Shown piece after piece: positions 22,401-34,664 of a DNA stretch of 64,000 nt. The stretch's first letter is position 1. The number at the start of each line of letters is the position of its first letter. This DNA comes from Arctopsyche grandis. Lineage: Eukaryota; Arthropoda; Insecta; Trichoptera; Hydropsychidae. A program made the translations under genes and the position numbers. The stretch spans positions 3,288,501-3,352,500 of the forward strand of contig NC_135358.1 in assembly GCF_051622035.1 (NCBI RefSeq), given 5' to 3'. Under the pieces are notes generated by a model that worked only from the letters and a program-made list of their open reading frames with translations, was not told where the DNA came from and ran no database searches.

Positions 22401-24540
22401 ACAAACACACAGAGGAGATTGGCCATGGCATGCTGCCTTATTCTTAGATTCTTTGACAAATAAATCCAAATCGTATAGATGTGGAGGAAGTTTAATATCT
22501 CCGTTATATGTATTGACAGGTGAATTTTCTTTTAAGAAAACAACAAAAATGTATAAACGTGTATAGAAATTAATTTCAATTCTTCATTATTAGCCGGACA
22601 TTGCGTCATGCTTGATTCGAAAATACTAGACGGAAGATTGTCGGCGAAATTGGGCAAATTCAGTTTGAATTCTAATGAACCAGATTCTTTAGACATACGG
22701 GTACACCTATTTCGTTACTTATTATACATACAATACATATGTGTATTATTATTATTTACTGAATTTAGGTATCTGAAGTCATTCTGCACGAATTCTACGA
22801 TCAAGATACACTTCGTAACGATATTGCACTGTTAAAGCTGTCGTCAAATGTCACCTACAATCAATACATTCAACCAGTTTGTTTGTGGCACAGTGATAAT
22901 CTCGACAAAAAGAATATTTTCAATCAAATCGGAAGGGTTTGTATATCTGAAATTCTTAAACAATATATACGTATAAAACCTAATACATTTTAATAAGCTC
23001 AAGACATAATACCTTCTAGGATCTCAAATTATTTCATTGTTTTTATTCACTTTCATATAATTCTTCATTCTAAGCTTTGATTTACAAACTATTTTCCAAT
23101 ATTTACTGAAAATCTCTACAGTTTTAATATTGATATAGAACTACAATACATATATTCAAAAATACGTTTCTGTATATTATTGAGCCCATGAGCTGACGTC
23201 GATTGAAAAGAATTTTTCTGAGTATATCTGTAGTGCTGCTTGTCAGACCTGGATATTTGTGACTCCAGGTCAATCATTTCGTATCAGAGATTGCCAATTT
23301 TCTCTGATCTCATTGTTGAAACGGTTCCTGATTAAAAATTGGCTAAAAATCTTCCTATCTACTATGTCACCACTATTTGATTAATGTACAATAACATTTA
23401 TGTACAATTCATATATGTCTCGTTAATTTGGGAGTATTCAGTGTCTTGTAATTCAGCGACTTGTATATGTGTAATAAAAATGCTGTATTGTTTGTAATTG
23501 GCCGGAAATGCGCATTGGGGATTACCTGTAAGGACTTCCTGGTATAAAATGTAATAAAAAATAAATATAAACACCAATAGAAAAATTAATTCATTAAATA
23601 AATGTTCAATAGTTGGCGGTAAATGAAAAAAACTATTGACCTAGAGGAAACATTGGTAGCATTGTAGTATATGTATATAGAAGTTATTTTCTTTTTTTTT
23701 ATATTCGTACGTTTTGATGGCACTGTTTTATCTGTGACTTACATACATATGTATATAGGTATATCTAATATTATATATTTGTATATATGTATAGGCACAT
23801 ATATGATGCCACTGACTGTGCCCATTATAGAACGCACTAAAATTTGTTACTATAAAACATACATATATTTACTTTAAATGCTGTACAATATATGTATGTA
23901 TGTCAAAATGTAACAACAAAAACTTAAAAGCCAAGGAATTGAAATACAATTCAATTTTTATTTAGTTTAATTTTTTTTATAAAAATGTTAGTCAATTCAA
24001 ATGCAATGCTTCATTTTGGCCCACCATGCTCTGCAAATTCTGCAATTCCTGGTAGTAGTATTAAAATTTTAACTTTCACTTCATATATGTAGGTTCCAGG
24101 TTGGGGTCTGAATGAAAAGAATGAATATCCAAATACCTTATTCGTAGCTGCGATACCCATCGTAGAAGATATCTATTGTTACCAAAGTCACGCAACGTTC
24201 TACGACTCGTTCTTAACCAACTCTACTTTCTGCGCAGGAAACCCCAGAGGAAACGGTAGATATATATATATGAAATTTAATCATTAGATAACTAAGCCTT
24301 TTTAACGTTAATTATTATTTCTTTTCAGGTACTGCTGTTTGCAACGGTGACAGTGGAGGAGGACTGATATTGCCTGTTGAGCAAAATGATCAAGATGTAA
24401 CTTGGTACGTGAGAGGAATCGTATCTGTCACAGTAAGGAGAGAAGGTGGAAACTTATGCGATACCAATTACTATGCCATATATACTGATGTAGCCAAATA
24501 TTTGGACTGGATCACGTTCCAAATGTCATTGGATTTGTGA
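19489..24540 (+). CDS. Tandem-domain serine protease A: dead N-terminal and intact C-terminal trypsin-fold domains, 562 aa
   Basis: Exons: 19489-19578, 19793-19949, 20030-20127, 20204-20365, 20434-20599, 21141-21322, 22336-22519, 22594-22700, 22769-22936, 24093-24255, 24329-24540. All junctions are GT-AG and the frame stays open for 562 residues. Exon 1 is a signal peptide ([20 protein letters not shown]). The first trypsin-fold domain (exons 2-6) has [14 protein letters not shown], keeps His85 (SLHC) and Asp131 (YDLALLRL), but the active-site serine motif is replaced by [10 protein letters not shown]. The second domain (exons 7-11) begins [17 protein letters not shown] and keeps His349 (AGHC), Asp400 (NDIALL) and Ser501 (CNGDSGGG). 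The CLW and CNGDSGGGL motifs recall gastrulation-defective and modular serine proteases. It is probably an extracellular cascade or immune protease. The residue six before the catalytic Ser is Ala495, so trypsin-like specificity is unlikely. The substrate is unknown. Confidence 0.9.
20608..21042 (-). mobile_element. Jockey-like LINE, 5'-truncated 3' end (copy 1)
   Basis: Read on the minus strand it begins in the last coding stretch of a Jockey-type ORF2 ([19 protein letters not shown], then a stop), followed by about 300 bases of 3' UTR and a tail of ATTTAAAAATCAAAAA type. It lies in intron 5 of protease gene A, antisense to it. Its 5' truncation point is the same as in the copy at 38447. Confidence 0.8.
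21361..22293. mobile_element. piggyBac-like non-autonomous element in intron 6 of protease gene A
   Basis: TTAA at both ends (21361-21364, 22290-22293) with inverted CCCTTTGAATGC / GCACTCAAAGGG termini. The left portion, from ACCAAAGCCGATCGCCG to ACACCGGAATTTCTGAA, is repeated at 21693-21930, preceded by another TTAA. No transposase frame remains. Confidence 0.75.
23185..23568 (+). mobile_element. SINE copy in intron 9 of protease gene A
   Basis: The body (CTGCTTGTCAGACCTGG, GAAACGGTTCC, CTACTATGTCACCACTA) and the 3' hairpin with GCGCATTGGGG...CTGTAAGG are present, followed by an AATAAAAAATAAA tail. The tRNA-like head is degraded. Confidence 0.75.
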
Positions 24541-24692
24541 AAAGAAGTTAAATGAATTCTCTATTGAAATTTATGTTTCCTCAACCGACAAAACTGTGAT
24601 AAAACATGTCATAATTGCATATTTTCAATTTTTTACTTTGACAAATTTCAGTTCGAAGCTTATTTTAACAAATTGATTTGTCTAGTTATACA

Positions 24693-24821
<129 letters not shown>

Positions 24822-24970
24822 GTTCATATGTATACATGTAGAAACATATTTTCAAAACTTTCATATATGTATATACATAATACATAATAGTTATATGATG
24901 TTCTTGGACTGATATAGTAATGAAAATATTTGTTACATACATACATACATACATGTAAATACTAGAATCT

Positions 24971-25165
24971 TGATTTTTTGATTTTTAAATGCTTTTTATT
25001 ATTACGAAATTATGTTCACAATACATCTTATCTATTTTAATAGCTACTGATCTACTGATCATTTTCTATTTTACAATTTTAATTTAATTTTGTTAGTATT
25101 ATATTATTCTAATGTTAATGTATAGCATAATAGGAAAAAGAGTTCAAAAACCTATTTACAATTAT
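24971..25165 (-). mobile_element. Jockey-like LINE 3' UTR fragment (copy 2) with 11-bp TSD
   Basis: The minus-strand 3' UTR of the same family as copy 1, about 195 bases, is flanked by the exact duplication TACTAGAATCT at 24960-24970 and 25166-25176. The duplication defines a genuine 5'-truncated target-primed insertion, just downstream of protease gene A. Confidence 0.85.
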
Positions 25166-25369
25166 TACTAGAATCTAATATAGTAGATAGATATACAAAT
25201 TTATATTATACTATATTTCTTTTAGGCTAAATAATTATAGTATAAATACTTCTGATATTAAATTTTATTATTCTGATACAAATAAATTTATTTAAATAAT
25301 CATATTATTTTTATTCAGATTTTAGCAAGCACTTTAAATACCAAAAGACCAATTTTAAATACCAAAAAC

Positions 25370-25562
25370 ATTTTTTTCTGTTTGACTTAATTCACAAATT
25401 GCTATTAATTTTTTTACTTCGCATATTTTTTATTTATTTATTTACTGGACATATCCAGAATATTGTAAAAGCAAAATAAACGTATTACAAGCCACCAGTA
25501 TTTCTAAATATTTTTGAACGCAAACATTATATTTAATTTTTAGCGAGATATTTTTCGAAATG
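25370..25562 (+). repeat. Unclassified dispersed repeat, copy 1
   Basis: Shares TTAATTCACAAATTGCTATT...GACATATCCAGAAT...CGAAATGAAGA with 40215-40380 (same strand) and 34665-34870 (opposite strand). No termini or coding content recognised. Confidence 0.55.
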
Positions 25563-25565
25563 AAG

Positions 25566-25909
25566 ATATTAACAGTGGGAAAAAATCCCAAGTGAAAATA
25601 CTTACTTTTGACTTTTGATTTGAACTGGATGACTACTTAGATAGATTTGAAAGCTGAAAAGTACTACAAATGGAAGATAAAATACCCGACTATAGATTCC
25701 AATATTCATTTTGAACAGGAAATTGACAGATTTTGAGACATCGACCGAACAACACCAAGATATAGAAAAATCGCGTGATTTAAAAAACACATATATCTCT
25801 GAATCTCGAGCCAATCAACATTTTTTATTACCAGATTCGTGTTTACTGGGCATAGATCTATAAGAAAAGTTATATCTCGTCTCTGAATCATTTTTCGTGT
25901 CGAACAGTG
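25566..25909. mobile_element. TIR element, CACTGTTCGACA family, left-truncated copy
   Basis: From ATTAACAGTGGGAAAAAATCC to CGTGTCGAACAGTG it matches 49219-49590 closely, and TA follows the right end. The left third of the element is absent. Confidence 0.7.
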
Positions 25910-25916
25910 TAACCAA

Positions 25917-26012
25917 CACATCTCTCCAGCAGCTAATTTAGCCAGGACTTGAACCCACGACCACTCTACTAGTATACGATAGCTCTACCAGTGAGCAACG
26001 CTGTGGCTTAAA
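25917..26012 (-). mobile_element. SINE head, second tRNA-like type
   Basis: The minus strand reads GCCACAGCGTTGCTCACTGG, GGTAGAGC and GGGTTCAAGTCC, matching the head at 10878. It directly follows an inverted-repeat element. Confidence 0.55.
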
Positions 26013-26127
26013 TAATTAAATCAGTATATGTAAAATATACAAATGTATTAATATATGAATATATCCAAATGTGAAAACTAACTAAATATCGATTTTATTA
26101 ATATACAAATTATAATATTATATTATA

Positions 26128-26334
26128 CAGGTTTTTCATTCCAAATTTACCCTTTTAAATTTCAAATTGATCGTTTTTCATTTCAAATTGACCCGTTTTC
26201 ATTTCAAATTGACCCTTTTTCATTTCAAATTAAACCTTTTTCGATGTCAATTTCAACCCTATTTCGAAGGCTTAATTTTGAATGAAGAAAGTCAATTTGA
26301 AATTAAAAAGGGTCAGTTTGGAATGAAAAACCTA
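26128..26334. mobile_element. Tc1/mariner-like MITE with internal tandem units
   Basis: Inverted ends YAGGTTTTTCATTCCAAA about 40 bases long, flanked by TA on both sides. The left half contains about four tandem units of TTTTTCATTTCAAATTGACC type (26170-26240). It lies between the two protease genes. Confidence 0.75.
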
Positions 26335-26626
26335 TATAAATACTATCTAAACTGTTACTTTATCAAATTCCAATATTTGATTACACCCTGAACCACTGTG
26401 TAATATATTTACATGTAATATTTCATAAAATAGGTAAACAAAAAGATTTCGATTACAAACCGACTGGTTTTTGAGTTCGACTGGTCCATCATAAATACAT
26501 TATAATTTGTTAATTAGTCTTCAACACATTCGCAATGACTGAACAAGTGTCATTGCTATAACTTTATACCTATTTAGAATATTTAAATATTTTTAAGTAC
26601 ATACATAGGTATGCCTTAATTTCAAC

Positions 26627-29600
26627 ATGACTCGCGTTTTAAGTCATTTTGCAGCGGTTTATTTTATCGTTTGCACATTCGGCGTCTTTTCAACATTGAT
26701 GGGATCAAATTTTTACATCAATTCAAAGGTTAGTGGAAAATTTATTTTACACCAATACAGAGGAGATTTGACGGTTGAATATATTTCTGACAGCTTCCAA
26801 AACTATGCGGTCACATGAACCATTACGTACCAGAGCAGAATTTTGTACAGTGGGGTAGCTGGCCCTGGTTGGGTATTTTATCTTATGATACTACCCAACA
26901 AAGTCATTGTGTTTGCATCCTCATACATCCTCAAGTGGCACTTACAGGTAAATTAAAAAAAATAGTAAATACATAAGGGGTGCGATTTAAATGTACATTG
27001 CGAAAAATACTTTGTATCTTAAAAAAATGTTTACGCATTAAAAATTTGCATCACTTTCGGTGAATTAAACAATCTCGCATTGTGCATTGAATAAAATATT
27101 TTGGCATTATAAAGCGACCATTGAAAAATATGAAACGATCATTCGAAAAAATAGATTTAGCATTAGAATAGATACATAAAGTGGCAACGTTGCAGTCTTC
27201 CGCTATTGACAAGTGTCGACTGTCAAAAGTGTTTACTTTTGTTTACGTATTACGTATGAATATGAATGATGATGTCAGGTCATAGAGTTGAAGCCAAGGT
27301 CGTGGGTATCGAAGGTCACAAGCCGAAGAGTAATAAAAAACACCTATATATAAAAATCCTCTTCTCTCTCTTCTATAATTTGTACATAAAATTATTATTT
27401 TGAATAAAAATATCAATAATTTTATTTTACTACCGCCATCTATGTTTAAAACTAATAAACAAACGGTGAATAAACGTCAACGACTATCTCGCCGGGCAGA
27501 TTTAAAACGCGTCTTACACGATATTTTTGCACCATCGTAATGGCGGAGGATCCATTTACTTATATTGATGACCAAAATGAGCAATATGGGAAAGTATGAA
27601 AACGATCGGATAAGAGGCGAACTTTTTCCTTAATTGTAATCGTAAGTGAAACGTAAAGGAGGTATGTAAAAAAGAAGGAATCCAGTAGAGAGAAGCGTTG
27701 GTCATTGTCGGTTCGTATTTTGGTATTCGTGACGTTGCCGAAACAGTGAATATGTGATTTTAATACACATTTCATCCGCTTTTTAAGTAGCAGATATTTT
27801 TTCAATGATCAAAGCAAAGTTTCTAATGCAATCTGTATCCGTCAGATGCAAACAATTTTTTCGTCATGTACAGAAACTTTTTTTAATGTACAAAAATTTT
27901 TTTAAATGCAAATTTATTTTATAAAATGGACGTTTAAGTTGTTCTCATACAATAAATACCAACTTAAAAAATATTGCTAACAATCAATTTGGCGATAAGG
28001 AATTAGACATAGACTGGTTTGCCGTTAATTACTATATCACTACACTGATTGAACTAATTGTTTTAAGCTTCTATTTGCACCCAAAATGACATTTCAAACT
28101 TCAACAACGACTTATCAGTATCGTTCTCTTTGCCCGGTTTGACGACATACCAAAATATACCTGTAAGTATTCAACCATGTTGGAATTTAAACTTGGGTAT
28201 TGGATGGAGAGATTTATTTAGTTTAGTTTGTCGTAGCGCTTCAGCAACGTCAAATTTCGTAGACAGAGACTTTATTAGTGAATTATCAGCCAACTAATCT
28301 CTTCTTCAATACCTATCATTAAATACTAACAACAATATGAAGTAAAATTGATATAAAGTATCTCTGATGCAACCAAGACGCATCTTAAAAATACAGAATA
28401 CAAACTCAATATCATTGAAAATCAACTGTTTCAGGTAACTCACATGCATTTATCTACCAATCAAATAACTGACGGTTCAAGTATAGCCTTGTTGAGGTTA
28501 CAAAGAACGGTTATAATTAGCCCGTCAGTTCAACCGATATGTCTTTGGGAAGAAAGCCAGAACTATACGGCCCAACTCGATTTGCAAATTGGAATGGTTG
28601 GCAATTTATAAACCAACACATTTGTATCGATATTGAATATTAAAATAATACAATCAATCGCGTTTCAGATGATAGGAACGGACCTAACAAATATTGGTGC
28701 TACGAACAATTTGAGAATATTACAATCTCCAGTGCGTGTCATTGGAGAGACTCAATGCAGATCTTCCTATGATGAAATTTTAGACAATAGAATGTGTTTC
28801 ACTTATATCAAAGGTGATTTTGATCTGTTTTAGCATTGTTTTATTATTTTATTGAATCTGTGTTATTAAATTCGCCTTTTAAGAGACCCAAAACTGTCAC
28901 TACATCGGTTCGATGATGATGTTTCCGAGGTTGGCCGACAACGGTGATCAAGTGTGGTATCTCAGAGGGATAATATCACAAAGGATATGGGGATGTTCGA
29001 ATGGAAAATATAGTCCCAGTCTAGATTTGGCCGGCATGTATAAATGGATCTCATCACATTTCAAAGTGTGCCCAATTTTTCAGTATCGATATTTTGAATT
29101 TAGCTAAGTCAGTTCAATTTGTTTCTTTATATTGTATATAATATGTTTCAGGCTTCGGTCGAAAGCAGTTGTGGTCGAAGGGTTGTTTCTTTCGCCCCGT
29201 TGGTGACTTTGGGTCAACAGGTCGAACGAGGAGACTTCCCCTGGCATATTGCACTGTATTTGTATTCGATGAATAAATTGTCAATATCTTACCATTGTGG
29301 CGGAACTTTGATGTCAAATTCGATAGTTATCACTGGTAATTTAAAAAACATTTACTATACACAAAATAATTTTTTCCAATAAAAAAATGTATGAATGCCT
29401 GTCAGTTGTATAATAAAAATGTGAATGATAGCGATGCTTCAAGCTAAGGTTGGTTTCTTAGCAACCTATTAATTAAAAGTGTCCAAGAACGTAGTGATTT
29501 GTCCACAAATTTATCTGCCATAACAGTTTCTCGGATACCATGTAGCAATTTGTTGGAAGACTTTTTCCAACGAGTATTAAATGTCTGCTATAACATGGTT

Positions 29601-32600
29601 AATTATTTTATTTTTATTTTTTATATTGTATATTTGGAAGTCTTATATTACGGTTTAAATTTGGAATAGTCTTGTATTGCGGTTAAGTTTGGAATAGTAT
29701 TCCCAACAATGTAGTGATTTCGAAACACCTTATTATTTTTAAAAACAAGCTTGCTGTCTTTCTTCTTTTCTTATATCTTCATTTCTTTCTATATTTTCGT
29801 TTTCTTTTAATCATTTTTTTACCTCTTTTTCTTGTTCACTTTTTCCTCTCTTATTTTTATTTTTATTTTATTATTGTATTATGTTGTTTTTTTTTCTCAT
29901 TTAATTTTATATATGTATGCATATAAGTCAAACCCCTTGGGTCTATTACAAATACATACATCATATATATAATAACGCTATTCCGTGTGTCTGTATGTCT
30001 GTGTGTGATAACGCTCGCCGTACTATAATAGTCATTTTGATTTGACATATGTATGTATTTACGTCACAATTAAAGCACTGCCAAAAAAACGCACGAATAT
30101 AATACGAACATAATAATAGATCAACAAAAAAAGTCGATATATACTGTTTGCTACCAATGTTTTCTCTAGGGCAATAAGTCTCTGAGCATTTAGCACCATC
30201 TATTGACAATGTATTAAATTAATTAAATAATTAATTATTTTTTCTATTTGAGTTTTATATTGTTTATAAGTAGGTAGGTAGGTATTTTTTACCGTGTGTT
30301 TTTCATATTAAATAATTAAATATGAATATTAAATTAAATATATTTAAAAGGTATTATGTCTGTTTGTCTGTCTCGTTTAGGCTCCTAAACCACTCAAACG
30401 ATTACGATGGAACTTTCAGGATTTGTAGTATGCGTGTCCGGGAAGCGTACTGTAAAAAAACCGCCCAAAAACGGGAACGAAAACGGGAAAAACGGGAATG
30501 AGTGGCATTGCAACGCAATAATTTCAAATGTTTTCACGTCGCGACCTGCGTTTCTTGGGTAAAATAAAAAAACAATTAAATAATTTCGAATGTGTTCGCT
30601 GCCTGCATTTTTCCGACAAATGGAAACGGGAACGATAACGGGAACGGGAACGCAACGGGAACGGGAATTGCATGCGTCATTGTGTTAATTGCATGCCGGG
30701 TTCAGCTAGTGTTTAATAAAATATATAAATAAAAAATGTCAAAATATTAAGTTGCACTTTAGGAATTTAATAAATAAATTCGAGAGATTTGTCTCTCGTA
30801 GGTTATCTATGTACGTATGTAACTCCGAAGTAATTTTGATTTTTGATTTTTAAATGCTTTTTATTATTACGAAATTATGTTCACAATACATCTTATATCT
30901 ATTTTAATAGCTACTGATCTACTGGTCATTTTCTATTTTACAATTTAATTTAATTTGGTTAGTAATCATAGTATTATATTATTCTAATGTTAATCTACAG
31001 CATAATAGGAAAAAGAGCCCAAAAACCTATTTACAACAAAGTAATGTCGTTGCTAGAAACCCTACGAAAGACTGGCCTTAAAACTTTGCATCTATTGGCA
31101 CTTTAATAAAGCAAGTAATTGATACAAAAGAAAGGAAGTATGAATGTGGGTATGAACATAGATATAATGCGGGTATTGAGGAAGACTTAAGAGACTGTCA
31201 TCATGGTAAAGAAATCATTAAAGTAATTTTTCAGCTGCCCATTGTGTCACAGCTCACAACGCGCCAATGGCACCCAACAGATTTGCCATAGCTTTGGGCA
31301 AATTCGATCTATATTCCAAGGAGCCAGGAGCTATAATAATAAAAGTAATAAAAACGATGCAGTACTTGGTATCATATAGCAAAATACTCATTCACTGATT
31401 TGATTAGGTTTCCCAAGTGATCGTGCATGAAAACTACGGTTATACATCCCTCCAGAACGACATAGCACTCCTGCTTTTGGAGACGAAAGTTAATTACAAC
31501 GAATACATTCAACCTGTTTGTATGTGGGAAGAAGCTAATACTAACAAACAGAGCGTATTCAACGTTGTAGGAAAGGTAAAATTTTTGCTGTAATCTCTGG
31601 AATGTTATCACTTTTTATTACTTGCGCTTAATTACAGGTACCCGGTTGGGGCAAGAATGAAAGGGAAGAACTTTCCCAATATTTATACGCGGCTTCAGTA
31701 CCGATTGTCGATGATTTGATCTGTTTTCAAAGTCATGAAGCATTTTACAGCAAATACCTGACAAATAAGACGATATGTGCGGGATATCCGAGAGGAAATG
31801 GTGATTACATTCATTCATATGATTTACAATCCAAATTTCAGATTATTTTACTAATTTAATGTATGTATATTGTGCTGCATTTGACATTTCATCTCTAATT
31901 TTAGAATCTGTGGATTATTAATGTTCTTTTTTCAATTGTAAGTGTATGGATTTTGTATCAACCTACACTTGCACGCGATGCATGTTTGCGTTTCAATTTA
32001 AATTGACTTCAATATATTGATTTAAATTTTTGATTACTATACTTTACAAACTGGATTTTTAAGTATTAAAAACACTAAAAAATTTAAATAATTTCAATTT
32101 TTATACAGTGAAAATCGCCCAAAACTACAGCTCACTTCGAAAAAGTGTCAAAACGTTAATACATTTTTTGAATTTTTACTTTTTTTTCTTTATTCTGATA
32201 AAAGTATCGTCTCAAAAATATGTATATAAGGCAATTATTTGTCACTTTAGATGTAAACTTTTACAGTTCTATACATAGTAGAAATCGATAATATATAAAA
32301 CTAAAAGCTGTTTAAAAATATGGGATGAGATTAGCACCAACAATTCTCTAGGTATAATAGAAGATCTGTCCTACTTAATCTTAATTTTTTTGATTTTTAA
32401 ATGCTTTTTATTATTACTAAATTATTTTCACATAGATCTTATATCTATTTTAATAGCTACTGACCTACTGATCATTTTCTATTTTACAATTTTAATTTAT
32501 TTTTGTTAGTAATCATAGTATTATATTATTCTAATGTTAATATGTACAGCGTAATAGGAAAAAGAGCTCAAAAACCTATTTACAATTCTTATCCTCATAA

Positions 32601-33047
32601 TACATCTAATACATAATATTAATAAATTTTAATTTAAAATCTTTCACAATGTCTCAAACTCATCGTAATGCCTTCAAAATAGAACAAGAAGCACTGTTTC
32701 AATATTATAGATATACGTTTATAGTAAAAAACCGACCATAGGTATATTTTATCATGTAGCATCTACTAATAACCGCTTTTACCTGCAATCACTAAAAGCA
32801 CCATTTTTATCATATCTCGTTTTCAGGTACGAACGTTTGCAACGGCGACAGTGGCGGAGGACTAGTTATTCCAATAACCCAATCAGATCAGAAAGTTTCT
32901 TGGTATTTGCGAGGCATAGTATCCGTAGCGATAGCAAAAGCAAACGAGAAGTCCTGCGATCCAAACTATTACGCCATATACACAGACGTACCCCAATACA
33001 TCAAATGGATATCGAACAACGTCAAAAAATTGTCAGAAGCATGTTAA
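26627..33047 (+). CDS. Tandem-domain serine protease B, paralogue of A, 561 aa
   Basis: Exons: 26627-26728, 26794-26947, 28068-28162, 28435-28596, 28669-28813, 28884-29065, 29152-29335, 31235-31344, 31408-31575, 31638-31800, 32827-33047. Exon phases match gene A throughout, and exons 4, 6, 7, 9 and 10 have exactly the same lengths. Exon 1 encodes a signal peptide (MTRVLSHFAAVYFIVCTFGV). The first trypsin-fold domain has lost the whole triad: the His position reads TASIC, the Asp position reads GSSIALLRL, and the Ser region reads NCHYIGSMMMFP. The second domain is intact, with His344 (AAHC), Asp396 (NDIALL) and Ser497 (CNGDSGGGL). The residue six before Ser497 is Asn491, again not the trypsin Asp. 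This is a secreted pseudoprotease-protease fusion arising by tandem duplication with gene A. Introns 7 and 10 have received Helitron and Jockey fragments. Its biological substrate cannot be read from the sequence. Confidence 0.9.
27563..27690. repeat. Dispersed repeat segment in intron 2 of protease gene B
   Basis: Inverted match to 330-455: the GTAAATGAC...AAAGTATGAAAACGATCGGAT part reads in reverse there (ATCCGATCGTTTTCATACTTTG). A weaker match occurs at 3660-3710. Its class is unknown, but it is associated with the Helitron-like long repeat. Confidence 0.5.
30335..30709 (+). mobile_element. Second Helitron-like family, copy 3
   Basis: Plus-strand copy in intron 7 of protease gene B. It starts near GTCTGTTTGTCTGTCTCG, contains GGCTCCTAAACCACTCAAAC and GGGAACG arrays, and ends CATGCCGGGTTCAGCTAG before T. 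A similar 5'-type segment (AATAACGCTATTCCGTGTG) lies at about 29970. Confidence 0.65.
30835..31038 (-). mobile_element. Jockey-like LINE 3' UTR fragment (copy 3)
   Basis: This is the same 3' UTR as the other copies, flanked by AAGTAAT at 30828-30834 and 31039-31045. It lies in intron 7 of protease gene B, antisense. Its truncation point is nearly the same as that of copy 2. Confidence 0.8.
32385..32622 (-). mobile_element. Jockey-like LINE 3' UTR fragment (copy 4)
   Basis: Same family as copies 1-3, slightly longer than copies 2 and 3, in intron 10 of protease gene B and antisense to it. A short AT-rich duplication (TTAATTT) may flank it, but it is too simple to be certain. Confidence 0.75.
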
Positions 33048-33350
33048 ATAGAAAACTTTCAGCCGTAAAAAACCTTAGGACTTAGGTGATCAATATCTCA
33101 ATTTGAGAGTAAATATAATTAAATGAAACGTTCGAGAATTTCCATTCGCGGGGTGTAATGAAGTGGAGCGGTTTAAGCATGCGCCGTTGCGTTTATCGGA
33201 AACAGTTGTCTCGTGGTTTCACAGCAAACTGGTTCAAGCTGTGACATGTGTCATGGTTAAATTATGATCTTGTCGTGATCCGAAGTTTCGTTGACATCGT
33301 CTGTGCCAATTCGACTCAAATTTGCCAAAATTTCAGCGCACAGCCTCGAC

Positions 33351-33545
33351 ATGACGGAAGACATACGAATGTTTTGGGAGTTCGTCAAAAAGTACGTACT
33401 TTTAAAGCCCCGAGTTGTTTATTACATTTCATCAAACATATCTGAAATAGTTTTTAATTTGTGCGTTTGTTTATTTAAAATGATTGTAGAACCTAATGTT
33501 CATGTGTTTAATTTTATGTGTCAATTTAATTTGCAACTTAAATAA
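33351..33545 (+). CDS. Weak candidate: short ORF or first exon, MTEDIRMFWEFVKKY
   Basis: An acceptor-like TTTCAG at about 33334 precedes ATGACGGAAGAC and the peptide MTEDIRMFWEFVKKYVLLKP. A donor-like AAA|GTACGT follows fourteen codons in. If unspliced, the frame runs to a TAA that overlaps an AATAAA at 33540-33545, so it could also be a small terminal exon. Local composition is less AT-rich than its flanks. I recognise no family and see no partner exons downstream before the gene at 38018. Confidence 0.25.
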   Translation: MTEDIRMFWEFVKKYVLLKPRVVYYISSNISEIVFNLCVCLFKMIVEPNVHVFNFMCQFNLQLK

Positions 33546-34112
33546 AACGTGTCGATCTACGGATGTGTTATATAAAATAATGTATTGAAATTGGGGCGAT
33601 TTGTTTCCACTGAATTATTTCGCCCATAATATTAACTAGTCAGGGTTGAACAATTTCTGTATACCACATATAATTCTATCGGGATGTATGACGATTTTAA
33701 TTTAATAAAATATTATATATTCTTACTTACTTCGACTATTTGATTTGAATTGTATGAGTTATTTCAGTGTGTATGATACAATACATTGAATTATTTGCAA
33801 ATAAGGTTTTTTTTATGGATGAAATTAAATTTATAGTCTTTACAAAATACTTACATTACTATACGTATAAATAACTATATACGTATAGTAATTCAAAATC
33901 AGTCTACATATACATACATACATATTATATGATATTAAGTACATATTACATTGCCTTATTATGATGATTGACCAATAAGATTTTGAATTATTAAAAAATG
34001 CATTTTTGAACAAAATTCTGCGTACATAAAGCAATGCTGATAGTAAAATTAATTTACTATTTATTATTATATTTAAAAAAAAAGCTCTACTTAAATGTAT
34101 ACATACATATTT

Positions 34113-34345
34113 AGCCAATAGCATAGCTCGGTGGTTGCATTAATGTCTATCACGTAGGCCTCGATTGAAAAGAATTTATTCCAAATATTGTCGCTAGTGC
34201 TGCTGGTCAGACTTGAATATTTGTGACTCCAATTTGATCGTTTCCTATCAGAGTTTGTCAATTAATCTGATTTCATTGTTGAAATACGGGTCTTCATCAG
34301 ATTGGCAAAATCTATCCTACCCACTATGTCACCACTATTTGAATT
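34113..34345 (+). mobile_element. SINE copy lacking its 3' hairpin
   Basis: Head remnants (ATAGCTCGGTGGTTG) and body (TGCTGGTCAGACTTG, CTATCAGAGTTTG, CCACTATGTCACCACTATTTG) are present. The copy stops before the hairpin and tail. Confidence 0.65.
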
Positions 34346-34664
34346 TGATTTAAAAATTTGAAAAATGTCACCCAGGGACAACGCAAAAACGGCATCTTGG
34401 GAAAATATTAAATTGGGTCCATCGACTAATATATTTATTTTCCCAAGTATAAATAATTAAAAATATATATATTATACATATATAAATTTAAAAACCTAGC
34501 ACAGCAGAATACGCCACGTAAAATTAACGATCTATTGATACAAAAAAAATCGACATAAATATATGTACATATATAAAAATTTCCAAATCATGTATTTTAT
34601 TCTTTACTCGTATGTATGTACATATATACATATGTACATATGACCTGTTATATGTATTTGAAAG

